From NCBI GenBank assembly GCA_009840165.1, contig VXOG01000101.1:1-38827 (forward strand): a stretch of DNA of 38,827 nt, given 5' to 3'. Position numbers and translations under genes: made by a program. Positions 7,565-16,171 of this stretch are shown one piece after another. This stretch comes from Chloroflexota bacterium. GTDB taxonomy: Bacteria > Chloroflexota > Dehalococcoidia > Lucifugimonadales > UBA3495. The notes under the pieces were generated by a model. The model made no database searches, was not told where the DNA came from, and saw only the letters and a list, made by a program, of their open reading frames with translations. Positions within the stretch are counted from its first letter, which is position 1. Every line of letters starts with the position of its first letter.

Positions 7565-10500
7565 ATGTACGCGCAATGGAAATGTCATATTTGGCTGACG
7601 GCGACCTTCATAGTCGTTGCCGTACTGGCTGGCGCCTTCCCGGACGAGCCCGTTGCTCACGCCCAAGGGGAGGACCATGGTTATGTGGACGTAGGTATAT
7701 TCTTGGAAGTTCCCCACGACATACAATCTAATAACAGTCACGATTTAAAAATTATCGTTGTGAACCAGGGGTCCAGGACCGCTTATGACGTGGAAGTCGT
7801 AGTGGATGTGGTGTCCCCCGCGCAAAGCCATTTAGGCGATGCTGTTGGGGAGCTACCAGAAGTGCCCCTCGGGAGCGCCACGCTGGATGGAACAGCCCTC
7901 GTCTGGACCATTCCCGCGCTCGGGAGGCTGCAACGTGAACAGGTTACTGCGCAAGTAAGCCATGTAATTTATGATGGCACTACTCAAATTAAAGACAATA
8001 GCGAGTACCCACATGAACTCTTCGGAGAGGTGACCACGTCATCTTACGATAATAATCTCGGAAACAACACAGCTCGGGTCTGGTCATACGATTATACTAC
8101 AAGCGACGCCAATACTAGACAGGTGTTGGGGAATTATTCGGTCAGTGTGTCAGTGGACGATCCGAACCCTTCGCCGGGGGACACCGTCAATTTCAAAATC
8201 ACCGCAGATAGAGCAAATCCATACACTGGTTCATCAGGTAGCGCGCACACCCCGCCGCCGATTGACCTGAAGGTTGATATTGAGCTGACTGGCGGTCTGA
8301 CCGTGACCGGCACTCCAACTTACGCCCCGGCGACCGACCGGGCAGATTCGGTGAGCTACAGCGATGGCGTGTTCACTATCGGGACACTGAAACAGGGGAA
8401 ATCAAGGAAGAATTCCGTGACCCTGCCGGTCACGGTGGCAAGTACCGCTGTCGTGAATAAACAATGCCTGGAGGCGGAGCTAACCGGAAATCCTCCGCCA
8501 GGTTTCGGACAGCGTGACGACGACGTATCGGACAACGAGGCGAAGGTGTGCCTGGGGGGCCAGTTGGTGGAACCGTTCGTGAGCGGCCAAGTTGACGCTT
8601 TCACTATCTATCCTTGTGTTGGCGACACGGATCTGCCTTGTGACAGCACGGACGATGTTCGGGTACGGGCCGTCAACAATGCAAGCGGACAGGTCCTAGC
8701 GTCAGGAACCGCAGTTTTCCATATCGATCCCACAAGCGCTAGGATATACGATGACCATGAGAATAGCGGCAACGTACTACAAAGCGTCAATGACGGCAAC
8801 ACCGTTTCATGGCAGACATCGGTTACCGCCGGTAGAACATATACGGATGGGTTAAGCGGGGGTATTGAGCTATATTACTCCAGGGCCCCGTATGTAGGTA
8901 AGACATCTGGTTGGAATGGGCTTACCATGGGGATTGCGGCCAGGGGAGTGGATACCTCGGCAGGGAATACATTAACAGCGCTACCGGGAGAAACGGAAGG
9001 AAAACCCCCTCCACCTGGAAAGGTGTACCTGCGTAGCACGACCACTGGTAACGCATTCAGGAAGGCTGAGGGTTCAGACTTTCAAGACTTTAGGACCACT
9101 TACGGAGGCGGTACACAGCCAACCAGCAAAATAAACTATTTTCTGGAGTTCGAGAAACTGGGCACTTACCGGTTCACGTGGCAGGCAATTACCAGGCGCT
9201 CAACTTTGGACGGTGACGAAAACTGCAACCCCAACACCGCAACTCCTCCCGTCAACCAGGGCTTTTGCGCCTATGAAACCTACACCTTCGTCGTCGGCCC
9301 GATGGCGGACCTGGCGGTGGAAGACGGCGGCGCCAGTGGACACGCCGCTGCCGACCAGAGTGCGCTGGCGATAGTAGCCGTCAACAACGGGCCAGACCTT
9401 GTGGAGGCTGCGCAGGTAACCGAATTGCCCACCGACGCGGAGGTAATCCACATCAGCCATGGCAGTTACGACGGATCCGCCGGGGTATGGAACATCGGCG
9501 AATTGAAAGTCAGAGGCTACTACAGATCGCGCGGCGTGGCTGAACCAACACTGGTCCTGAGCGCAACCGCCGGATCCGAACACAGCGTCAAAATCAGCTC
9601 GGAAGACTACGCGGTCTGCATCGGCGGCAAGGACAATTCGGGGGATCTGGACCACACCACCAAAGAGGCTTGCGAAGCGGATACCGCCACCGGCGTCAGT
9701 TGGCAGAGCACGCCGGTGTACGACTACAACTCCGGCAACAACTCAGCCACCATCACCGCAACCCAGGGCGCCGGCGTCGGGCCGGGCAATCCCAGAACGC
9801 GGACGGGAACCACCACCGTGATGTGGGACGACGTCGAGACTCTGTACGGCCTGCCGGTGGCCCGCTACGAAGTCCAGTGGCTGAGCAGCGACTGGACCAT
9901 GCTGGGCGACGCGGTGACCAAGAACCAGCATGTGGATACGGCGCCCAGCGGCCGGCGCGATTACCGCGTCCGCGCGGTGAATCTGGCTGGCGTGGCCGGC
10001 CCGTGGTCGGCGCCCGTCAGCGCCGTGATCAGTCGGCCCGCCCCCGTCACCGAGGTTGTCACCGTACCGTCCATCGTTGCCAAGGGCGCGATCGCCGACC
10101 AGGCGCTTGACGTGGGCGAAGCCGGCGGCCGGCTTGCCGGTACTACGGCGGCGGACCTGTTCGACTTGCGCGGGGCCGCTGCAAATTACACCGTCACGCA
10201 AAGGCCCGCCGGAACGTTCCCCAACATCAGCGATGGCGATTTCGACGCGGCTGATGGATTCACCATTCCCACCGGGGTTTCCAACGCTCCCAACGACGCC
10301 GGAAAATCCGCAACCATCACCATCACGGCGGTGGACAGCGCGGTTCGCACCAACCGGGCATCGGTTTCCTTCCGGCTGACCGTATTGCAGAACCCCATCG
10401 AGCAGGGCGGCGTGATGGTCGCCAATCCCCCCAACTGGGGCAGCGCAACCAACAGCGCCTGCGCAGTATCGTTTGACGGCGCCGCCATCTACTCCCGGCA

Positions 10501-12463
10501 GTGGGATCACGACAACGATGGCGCCAATGACGACCGACCCCTCGCACTGACCGCCGGCGCCAACCTGGTCTCCGGCGGCGAGTGCATCACCACCGGCGGC
10601 GACCCGGTGGAGGTTGCCATCAAGAACACCAGCGAGGATCCCGGCGTGGACCGCGATGCCGTGGTGTACATCACCCAGAACAATGGCAGCGAGTTCACCA
10701 GACTCATGCCTCAGCTGGGCCAGAAGGGCTACCAGGAGGAAGTATTCGTGCTGCCCCTCCAAACCGACGTGGCCGGCGACGGAAAGCCCGGAGAGCGGGT
10801 GATCAAGGTCGAAAAGGACATGGCCACCGAGGGCAGGGTCTATCTGATCGGCTATCTGCCCGCTGACGCTGCCGATAATTTGGACCAGAGCGACTCCACG
10901 TTCAGCGCGGACGCCGACTTCGTGGTGGAGGTCGTCTTCCTGGAAGCGCCGGACCGCAACATGTCAACCGTTGCGGTCCCCGATCAGATCGGCGCCACGG
11001 GCACCGAAACTATCACCGTCGTCGTCAAAGACCGCACCGGAAACGTCGTCGAAAACGCCAATGTCGATTTCAGGCTGGTCAACGCTGACTCAAGGATCAG
11101 GTTCAGCAACAATCGGCGGGTGCTGCTGGGTGAATCGGACTCCAATGGCATGGAGACGGCAATAGTCAACGGCCTGCCTACGACCGGCCCCGTGCGCGTT
11201 GGCGTAGAGGTCAGCATCGGCGACGACATCACCAAGATGGTGTACCTCATCCGCAAGGGCGACCCCGCGACGGTGAACCTCAGCGCCTATGCTGACACTC
11301 CCATAACCAGGGCCACGGGCGAGTCCTTCTTCGTCCGAGCCGTGGCCTACGACTCTGCCATGAACGACGTGTCCGACGACACGGGCGCCAACCTGATGGT
11401 GGCCGGCTCCGACGACGACAGTCAGGCAGCCATCACGGTCTCCGATGCCCCGCCCGCCGAATGGTGGGACACTCTCGACTGTCCGCAGAGGAACGACGCG
11501 GTGATGCCCAGGTACGACGAGCCGGCCGCCGCTAAAGACGACTCCGGGATGGGAATCGACGACCCGGCATCCCCGTACTGCGCCATGTACGATGACCTCG
11601 AAGACGCAGCCAAAGCGGTGGCGCGTCGCGCGGCCCGGCAGTGGTTCAAGGTCGCCATCAACGACGACGCCACACCCGCCCCGGCCGGTGTGGCCTACGC
11701 CCTCAAGGCTACGGCCGGAACGGGCGACGATGCGGTGATGTCCGACCCGCTCGAGTTCGCCGTGCTGGGTGGAATCGACCTGCTCGAGTTGACCGGTCCT
11801 GAGGGGCTGGGCTCCAGCCAGGCCGTTTCCGGCTTCGCGGTCGCCGCCACCTCTGACGATGGAGCGATGCCCGGTAATGTCCAGGGCGAGATGGTTACCA
11901 TCACCTTCACGCCAACGGATGCGGCGTCCGTTGTCGGAAGCGACAATCGCCAGGTGGAGTTGGATGCTCAGGGTATGGCCAGCTTCAGCATACTGGCCGA
12001 CCCCGGCCGGCTGTCCGGCGGCAACCTCATCATCATCGCCTCCCACGGCGAGGGCGACGACCAGATCCTCAGCGCCCCGCTGGAGGTCGGCGCCGGCCCG
12101 ACCACCACTACCACTACCACCGGAGGCACAACCGGCGCTGTTGAGACCACCCTCGGCCCGCCCTCCGGCCTCACCGCCACCGCCGGCGACGGCCAGGTGA
12201 CCCTCAGCTGGACTCCCGGCGCCAACGCCGACATCCACTGGGTGTTTGGCCTGACTCAGGAGGACCGGGCCGCGGGCGACTACAGCAACCTGATTTCGAC
12301 CCAGGCCAACAGCAACGACGGCCACGTGGTGATGGGCCTGGAAAACGGCGTGACCTACGACTTCGTAGTCCGCTCGGGCCAGGTTGTTGACGGTGTGAAG
12401 GTGTGGCACGACACCTGGAGCAACTATGCCCCCGCCACCCCCAGGGCGGCCGGCTCCGGATAG
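7565..12463 (+). CDS. Giant exported adhesin-like protein with DUF11, Big/invasin-like and Fn3-like modules
   Basis: This 1632-residue protein begins with a signal peptide (WLTATFIVVAVLAGAF, probable cleavage after AHA near residue 33). DUF11-like beta-sandwiches appear near 42-130, 190-320 and 579-700 (e.g. PSPGDTVNFKITADR). Then come a fibronectin-III-like module (about 744-822, ARYEVQWLSSDW and YRVRAVNLAGVAGPWS), an Ig-like stretch (830-942) and a Big_1/invasin-like module (about 1136-1232, ETITVVVKDRTGNVVENANV). A Thr/Gly linker (about 1513-1525) leads to a C-terminal Fn3-like domain (1532-1629, PPSGLTATAGDGQVTLSW). Cysteines are few and no catalytic motif is seen. The likely role is a surface fibre or S-layer-associated adhesin. 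No anchor or sorting signal is visible at the C-terminus. No clear Shine-Dalgarno precedes the ATG. Confidence 0.75.
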   Translation: MYAQWKCHIWLTATFIVVAVLAGAFPDEPVAHAQGEDHGYVDVGIFLEVPHDIQSNNSHDLKIIVVNQGSRTAYDVEVVVDVVSPAQSHLGDAVGELPEVPLGSATLDGTALVWTIPALGRLQREQVTAQVSHVIYDGTTQIKDNSEYPHELFGEVTTSSYDNNLGNNTARVWSYDYTTSDANTRQVLGNYSVSVSVDDPNPSPGDTVNFKITADRANPYTGSSGSAHTPPPIDLKVDIELTGGLTVTGTPTYAPATDRADSVSYSDGVFTIGTLKQGKSRKNSVTLPVTVASTAVVNKQCLEAELTGNPPPGFGQRDDDVSDNEAKVCLGGQLVEPFVSGQVDAFTIYPCVGDTDLPCDSTDDVRVRAVNNASGQVLASGTAVFHIDPTSARIYDDHENSGNVLQSVNDGNTVSWQTSVTAGRTYTDGLSGGIELYYSRAPYVGKTSGWNGLTMGIAARGVDTSAGNTLTALPGETEGKPPPPGKVYLRSTTTGNAFRKAEGSDFQDFRTTYGGGTQPTSKINYFLEFEKLGTYRFTWQAITRRSTLDGDENCNPNTATPPVNQGFCAYETYTFVVGPMADLAVEDGGASGHAAADQSALAIVAVNNGPDLVEAAQVTELPTDAEVIHISHGSYDGSAGVWNIGELKVRGYYRSRGVAEPTLVLSATAGSEHSVKISSEDYAVCIGGKDNSGDLDHTTKEACEADTATGVSWQSTPVYDYNSGNNSATITATQGAGVGPGNPRTRTGTTTVMWDDVETLYGLPVARYEVQWLSSDWTMLGDAVTKNQHVDTAPSGRRDYRVRAVNLAGVAGPWSAPVSAVISRPAPVTEVVTVPSIVAKGAIADQALDVGEAGGRLAGTTAADLFDLRGAAANYTVTQRPAGTFPNISDGDFDAADGFTIPTGVSNAPNDAGKSATITITAVDSAVRTNRASVSFRLTVLQNPIEQGGVMVANPPNWGSATNSACAVSFDGAAIYSRQWDHDNDGANDDRPLALTAGANLVSGGECITTGGDPVEVAIKNTSEDPGVDRDAVVYITQNNGSEFTRLMPQLGQKGYQEEVFVLPLQTDVAGDGKPGERVIKVEKDMATEGRVYLIGYLPADAADNLDQSDSTFSADADFVVEVVFLEAPDRNMSTVAVPDQIGATGTETITVVVKDRTGNVVENANVDFRLVNADSRIRFSNNRRVLLGESDSNGMETAIVNGLPTTGPVRVGVEVSIGDDITKMVYLIRKGDPATVNLSAYADTPITRATGESFFVRAVAYDSAMNDVSDDTGANLMVAGSDDDSQAAITVSDAPPAEWWDTLDCPQRNDAVMPRYDEPAAAKDDSGMGIDDPASPYCAMYDDLEDAAKAVARRAARQWFKVAINDDATPAPAGVAYALKATAGTGDDAVMSDPLEFAVLGGIDLLELTGPEGLGSSQAVSGFAVAATSDDGAMPGNVQGEMVTITFTPTDAASVVGSDNRQVELDAQGMASFSILADPGRLSGGNLIIIASHGEGDDQILSAPLEVGAGPTTTTTTTGGTTGAVETTLGPPSGLTATAGDGQVTLSWTPGANADIHWVFGLTQEDRAAGDYSNLISTQANSNDGHVVMGLENGVTYDFVVRSGQVVDGVKVWHDTWSNYAPATPRAAGSG

Positions 12464-12550
12464 GCGAACGGGTGAAACCAGCCCAATCAGCCCCGACAGG
12501 CCGCCACGCCCTCGGGCTAGGGCCAGCTACGGCGTGCGCCAACCCATGAA

Positions 12551-12575
12551 CGGCGGGGTCTGCTGCGCCCCGCCG
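12551..12575 (+). terminator. GC-rich hairpin downstream of the giant surface gene
   Basis: Arms CGGCGGGG and CCCCGCCG are complementary around a 9-base loop, about 90 bases after the stop of the 7565 gene and before the next promoter. No T-tract follows, so a terminator role is only suggested by position. Confidence 0.4.
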
Positions 12576-12595
12576 GCTTGGGCCGCCCATTCCGT

Positions 12596-12625
12596 CTTAC
12601 ACTGCGCAGCAATTGCGGATACAAT
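12596..12625 (+). promoter_or_regulatory. Candidate sigma-70-type promoter for the CoA-transferase gene
   Basis: CTTACA (12596-12601) and TACAAT (12620-12625) are 18 bases apart and match the consensus at 4/6 and 5/6. The predicted transcript start is about 85 bases before the GTG at 12720. Confidence 0.5.
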
Positions 12626-12719
12626 GCGTTCCCAACCTTGCTGTGTAAACAGTGCGGCTGATAGAACAGCCCGAATGCCCGGCCAGGTGAAAACCCAACA
12701 ACCGCGGAGGAGGTGAACC

Positions 12720-15191
12720 GTGCCAGCACCATGTACGGGACTGACCGTCCTGGATCTCTCATTGGGAATGCCGGGGGCCCTCTGCACCCTCGTACTGGCC
12801 GACTATGGCGCCGAGGTGATCAAGGCTGAACCTGCCGGCGGGGATCCTTTCCGTTTTCAACCCGCCTGGATTTCATGGAACCGAGGGAAGAAAGGGATTG
12901 TCCTGGACCTCGAAAGCGCGACCGGCCGGGAGCAGGCCATCCGGCTCGCCGGCGAGGTTGACGTTCTCGTGGAGTCCTTCCGGCCGGGTGACATGGAGGA
13001 ATGGGGGCTGTCATACGAAGCCCTGTCGCAGCTCTACCCGGGGCTGGTGTACTGCTCGATTACGGGCTTTGGGCAGGAGGGGCCTCTTCGTCGCGTGAAG
13101 GGATACGAGGGCGTCGTGGCGGCCAAAGCCGGGCGGATGCTCAACCTGGAGGGGCAGCCCAACCGCGATGGCCCGGTATATTCGGCGGTGCACACCGGCA
13201 GCTGGCACGCCAGCCAGGCCGCGGTGCGCGGGATACTGAGCGCTCTTCGCGTGCGAGATTTGTGCGGACGCGGGCAATGGGTCCAGACCAGCATCGTCCA
13301 GACCCTGGCCTCACCTCACGACAACAACGTCGGAGACGGCGGGCTGGTGAATATGCAACTGCGGCGCCGGGACCCGGAGCGGTTTCCGAGGAGACCGGGC
13401 GGCCGTGGCCTGTCCTCCATCGGCTATGTCCCCGTGCGTACCAAGGACGGAACATGGCTCCAGCACGCCAATCAGCGAGTTCCGCACATTCAGGGGCACC
13501 TCGAAGCCATTGGCCTGGGACACCTGCTTGAGGATGAGCGGTTCGCCAGAGTACCCGCCGTCAACGAGGAGAACCGGGAACTCCTGCGGCGGGAGATACT
13601 GAAGCAGCAGGAGGAAAAGACCGCCGACGAATGGATGGAGATTTATCTTCAGGACGGCAACATCGCCGCCGAACCCTATCGCACCAGCGTCCAGGCCATG
13701 GATCACCCGGCGGTGGTTGTCAACGGCACGGTGGTAACCATCGATGATCCTCGTGTCGGTCCGATGCGAACGCTGGCCCCGCTGGTGGACTTGAAGGACA
13801 CGCCAGGAGAGCCAAGTGGCCCGGCCCCGGACGTGGGGCAGCACAACGGAGAGGTGCTGGAACGCCTACGGCAGCCGCGGGCGGCTGCCAATGGCCCATT
13901 GCCCGACGCGAACCCCACTGATGCACCTGGTCATCCCTTGTCCGGCATCACTGTGCTGGATCTGGCGACAATCCAGGCCGGGCCCTACGGGGCCGCGCTG
14001 CTGGCCGACCTAGGGGCGCGGGTTATCAAGGTTGACGCCACAGACCGGCGACTGGATGAAGGTCGGCGCTCCACCGCAGTGGCAATCGCCGACGCGCGCA
14101 CCTACGCCGGCAAGGAAGGCATCCAGATCGACCTACAGACACCCGAGGGCAAGGAGATCATCCACAAGCTAATCGCACAGGCCGACGTTCTCTCGCACAA
14201 CTTCCGCTTGGGCGTTCCCGAACGCCTCCAGGTAGATTGGGAGACCTGCCGGAAAATCAACCCCCGCATGATCCACGTGTGGATGGGAACTTACGGTGAG
14301 CACGGTGAGCACGCGCGCCGGCCGGGCGCTCATCCTATTCCCGGCGCCATCATGGGCGGGGCTATGCGCCAGATGGGCCGGGGAATGCCCCCGCGTCCGG
14401 AGGAAGCTTTGGATATGGAGGCAACCGTCGAGGCGACCCGGTGGGTGATGAAATCCAACTGGGGGCCGGACCAAAACACCTCCCCGGCGGTGGCCACCGC
14501 CGTACTGCTCGGCCTCCGCGCGCGCGAGCTAACCGGTAAGGGCCAGCCCATACACGTCACCATGCTTAACGCGAATGCCTGGACCAACGCCGACGAATAT
14601 TACGACCACGCCAACCGGCCTCCCATCATTGCCCCTGACGAAGAAATTCACGGCCTCCATGCCCTGTACCGTCTCTACCGATGTCGGGAAGGGTGGGTGT
14701 TCCTGGGATGTCTGTTCCAGGATGAGTGGGAGGCATTCTGCCGCGCCGTGGGAAAGGCCGAACTTCTGGACGACAGCCGCTTCTCCAGCCCGGAGGCGCG
14801 ACAGGCCAATGACGATGCCCTGATTGGCGAAATAGCGGGGATTTTCTCTGAGCGCCCCGCTGCCGAATGGGAGGAGTTGCTGACTCAAGCCGACGTCGGT
14901 TGCGTTCGGGCCGACGAGGCCCTGGAGGGAGATTTCTACGCCGACCATCCCCACGCCCGTGCGAACGCGCTTAGCGTCGAAGTGGAGCATCCGCACGTCG
15001 GCAAGTACCGTCGTTACGGCGGCCTGGTCGAATTTTCCCTTACGCCGGGTATATACCGCACCTCCATCCAGGTCGGCCAGCACACCAGGCCCCTGCTTCG
15101 GGAACTGGGATACGGCGACGGGGAGATCGAGGAGTTGGGAGGGCGAGGGATCGTCCAGTGGGCCGACCCTTCGGTCGGCGGCGAGCAATAA
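12720..15191 (+). CDS. Tandem-fused CaiB/BaiF (family III) CoA-transferase
   Basis: The 823 residues hold two family III CoA-transferase domains in a row. The first is about 5-390 (LTVLDLSLGMPGALCTLVLA...AEVIKAEP). The second is about 402-815 (ITVLDLATIQAGPYGAALLA...VIKVD). These enzymes move CoA between acids through an aspartyl-CoA intermediate. Aligned on the pattern D-x-N-T before GILxAL, the second half has the nucleophile (Asp584 in WGPDQNTSP). The first half has Ser161 in TGSWHASQ, so it probably lacks activity and plays a structural or regulatory role. In single-domain relatives two chains interlock as a dimer, and the fusion may replace that dimer. The GTG start is fixed by GGAGGAGG at 12705-12712. 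Neighbours suggest degradation of a carboxylic acid through CoA esters. Confidence 0.88.
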   Translation: MPAPCTGLTVLDLSLGMPGALCTLVLADYGAEVIKAEPAGGDPFRFQPAWISWNRGKKGIVLDLESATGREQAIRLAGEVDVLVESFRPGDMEEWGLSYEALSQLYPGLVYCSITGFGQEGPLRRVKGYEGVVAAKAGRMLNLEGQPNRDGPVYSAVHTGSWHASQAAVRGILSALRVRDLCGRGQWVQTSIVQTLASPHDNNVGDGGLVNMQLRRRDPERFPRRPGGRGLSSIGYVPVRTKDGTWLQHANQRVPHIQGHLEAIGLGHLLEDERFARVPAVNEENRELLRREILKQQEEKTADEWMEIYLQDGNIAAEPYRTSVQAMDHPAVVVNGTVVTIDDPRVGPMRTLAPLVDLKDTPGEPSGPAPDVGQHNGEVLERLRQPRAAANGPLPDANPTDAPGHPLSGITVLDLATIQAGPYGAALLADLGARVIKVDATDRRLDEGRRSTAVAIADARTYAGKEGIQIDLQTPEGKEIIHKLIAQADVLSHNFRLGVPERLQVDWETCRKINPRMIHVWMGTYGEHGEHARRPGAHPIPGAIMGGAMRQMGRGMPPRPEEALDMEATVEATRWVMKSNWGPDQNTSPAVATAVLLGLRARELTGKGQPIHVTMLNANAWTNADEYYDHANRPPIIAPDEEIHGLHALYRLYRCREGWVFLGCLFQDEWEAFCRAVGKAELLDDSRFSSPEARQANDDALIGEIAGIFSERPAAEWEELLTQADVGCVRADEALEGDFYADHPHARANALSVEVEHPHVGKYRRYGGLVEFSLTPGIYRTSIQVGQHTRPLLRELGYGDGEIEELGGRGIVQWADPSVGGEQ

Positions 15192-15216
15192 CGGGTATGG
15201 AAAAGGAAGGTTTCAA

Positions 15217-15567
15217 TTGGCGACACTGGTGAGCTTTGACATTGACGGGACGCTGGAAGCGGGAGACCCGCCGGGGCCTGTCACCATGACCATGGTTAGG
15301 AAGGCCCAGGCTCACGGGTGCATCATCGGCAGCTCGTCCGACCGCCCACTTCCCGTGCAGCAGTCCATTTGGGACAGACACCGAATCGAAGTGAGCTTTA
15401 TCTCACACAAGCAAGACCTTCCGGACGTCAAGTCGCGCTTTGCGGCCGATGAGTATTATCACATCGGAGACACGGACCTGGATCGCCAATTTGCATTGGA
15501 AGCGGGGTTCCGTTTCATCTGGATGGACGATGGAAAAACCGAGCCGTGGATCAACGGGGAATCCTAA
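15217..15567 (+). CDS. Small HAD-superfamily phosphatase-like protein
   Basis: This 116-residue protein has all core HAD motifs: motif I FDIDGTL with nucleophile Asp8 and Asp10, motif II in GSSSD, a Lys in the DLPDVKSRF region, and motif IV GDTDLD. No cap domain is present, so large substrates are possible. HAD enzymes usually hydrolyse phosphate esters; the substrate is unknown. The start is taken as TTG 15217 because GGAAGG lies six bases upstream; a GTG at 15229 is an alternative. It sits 25 bases after the CoA-transferase stop and is probably cotranscribed with it. A role in the same pathway is not evident. Confidence 0.7.
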   Translation: MATLVSFDIDGTLEAGDPPGPVTMTMVRKAQAHGCIIGSSSDRPLPVQQSIWDRHRIEVSFISHKQDLPDVKSRFAADEYYHIGDTDLDRQFALEAGFRFIWMDDGKTEPWINGES

Positions 15568-15587
15568 TCGAATCGGGGCAAACATCT

Positions 15588-15616
15588 TTGACCGACAAAT
15601 GCGGCTTACCTATAAT
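15588..15616 (+). promoter_or_regulatory. Strong sigma-70-type promoter for the DUF35-thiolase pair
   Basis: TTGACC (15588-15593) and a perfect TATAAT (15611-15616) are separated by 17 bases. Transcription would start near 15623, about 65 bases before the ATG at 15687. This makes the DUF35 and thiolase genes an operon separate from, or additional to, the CoA-transferase transcript. Confidence 0.7.
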
Positions 15617-15686
15617 CGCGTAACCGCGCCAGATTGTGTCGGTAACGGCAACGCACGGCGCGAGGGATCTGTTGGAGGAGGGAACC

Positions 15687-16115
15687 ATGTCAACGATTCC
15701 AGGGCTGGAAAGACCGGCCCCGGTCCCAAATGATCTGACCAGGCCCTTTTGGGACGCCTGCAACGAGCGGCGACTGGTTTTGCAGAACTGCACCGCCTGC
15801 GAGAGGCTGCACTATCCGCCCACCCAGCGGTGCGACCAATGCGGCACAGCCGACAATTTCGAGTGGAAAGAGGTGGAAGGCAAGGGCCACATCGACGTGT
15901 ACATGGTGATCCGCGACTCCCGCATCCGGGGGTTCCGGTCAGCGCAGCCCATCAACTTCGCAGTGATCACTCTGGATGAGGACCCGGGTATCAACTTCCT
16001 CTCTAACTTGCCGGGTACGCCTCCGGGAGAGGTTCCCGTCGGAGCGCCCGTGGAGCTTATATTTGAGGAAACGAGCACCGGCCAGTTGGTCCACGAATGG
16101 CAGGTGATTGCCTGA
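15687..16115 (+). CDS. DUF35 OB-fold protein with zinc ribbon (thiolase partner)
   Basis: The 142 residues begin with a helix, then a rubredoxin-like zinc ribbon with Cys35, Cys38, Cys49 and Cys52 (NCTACERLHYPPTQRCDQCG), then an OB-fold (from about 58, KGHIDVYMVIRD, to the end). DUF35 proteins bind acyl-CoA and form complexes with thiolase-fold proteins. In actinobacterial sterol side-chain degradation, the aldolase Ltp2 needs the DUF35 domain of ChsH2. The ATG at 15687 has GGAGGAGGG just upstream. The thiolase gene follows after 56 bases, so a physical complex of the two products is likely. The CoA substrate cannot be read from the sequence. Confidence 0.88.
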   Translation: MSTIPGLERPAPVPNDLTRPFWDACNERRLVLQNCTACERLHYPPTQRCDQCGTADNFEWKEVEGKGHIDVYMVIRDSRIRGFRSAQPINFAVITLDEDPGINFLSNLPGTPPGEVPVGAPVELIFEETSTGQLVHEWQVIA

Positions 16116-16171
16116 ACGAATGAGGGTTTTGCGGACACGTCAAATAGCGCGGAAAGGCCAAGGGGGTTGAG

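Noticed and set aside
12102..12130. ACC-rich microsatellite
   Set aside because: It encodes a Thr/Gly linker between domains of the surface protein and needs no separate explanation.
11090..12409. 439-codon frame antisense to the giant surface gene (and a similar one at 9743-10762)
   Set aside because: Val/Gly/His/Arg-rich low-complexity translations arise from the GC-rich coding strand, while the sense frame has a signal peptide and recognisable modules.
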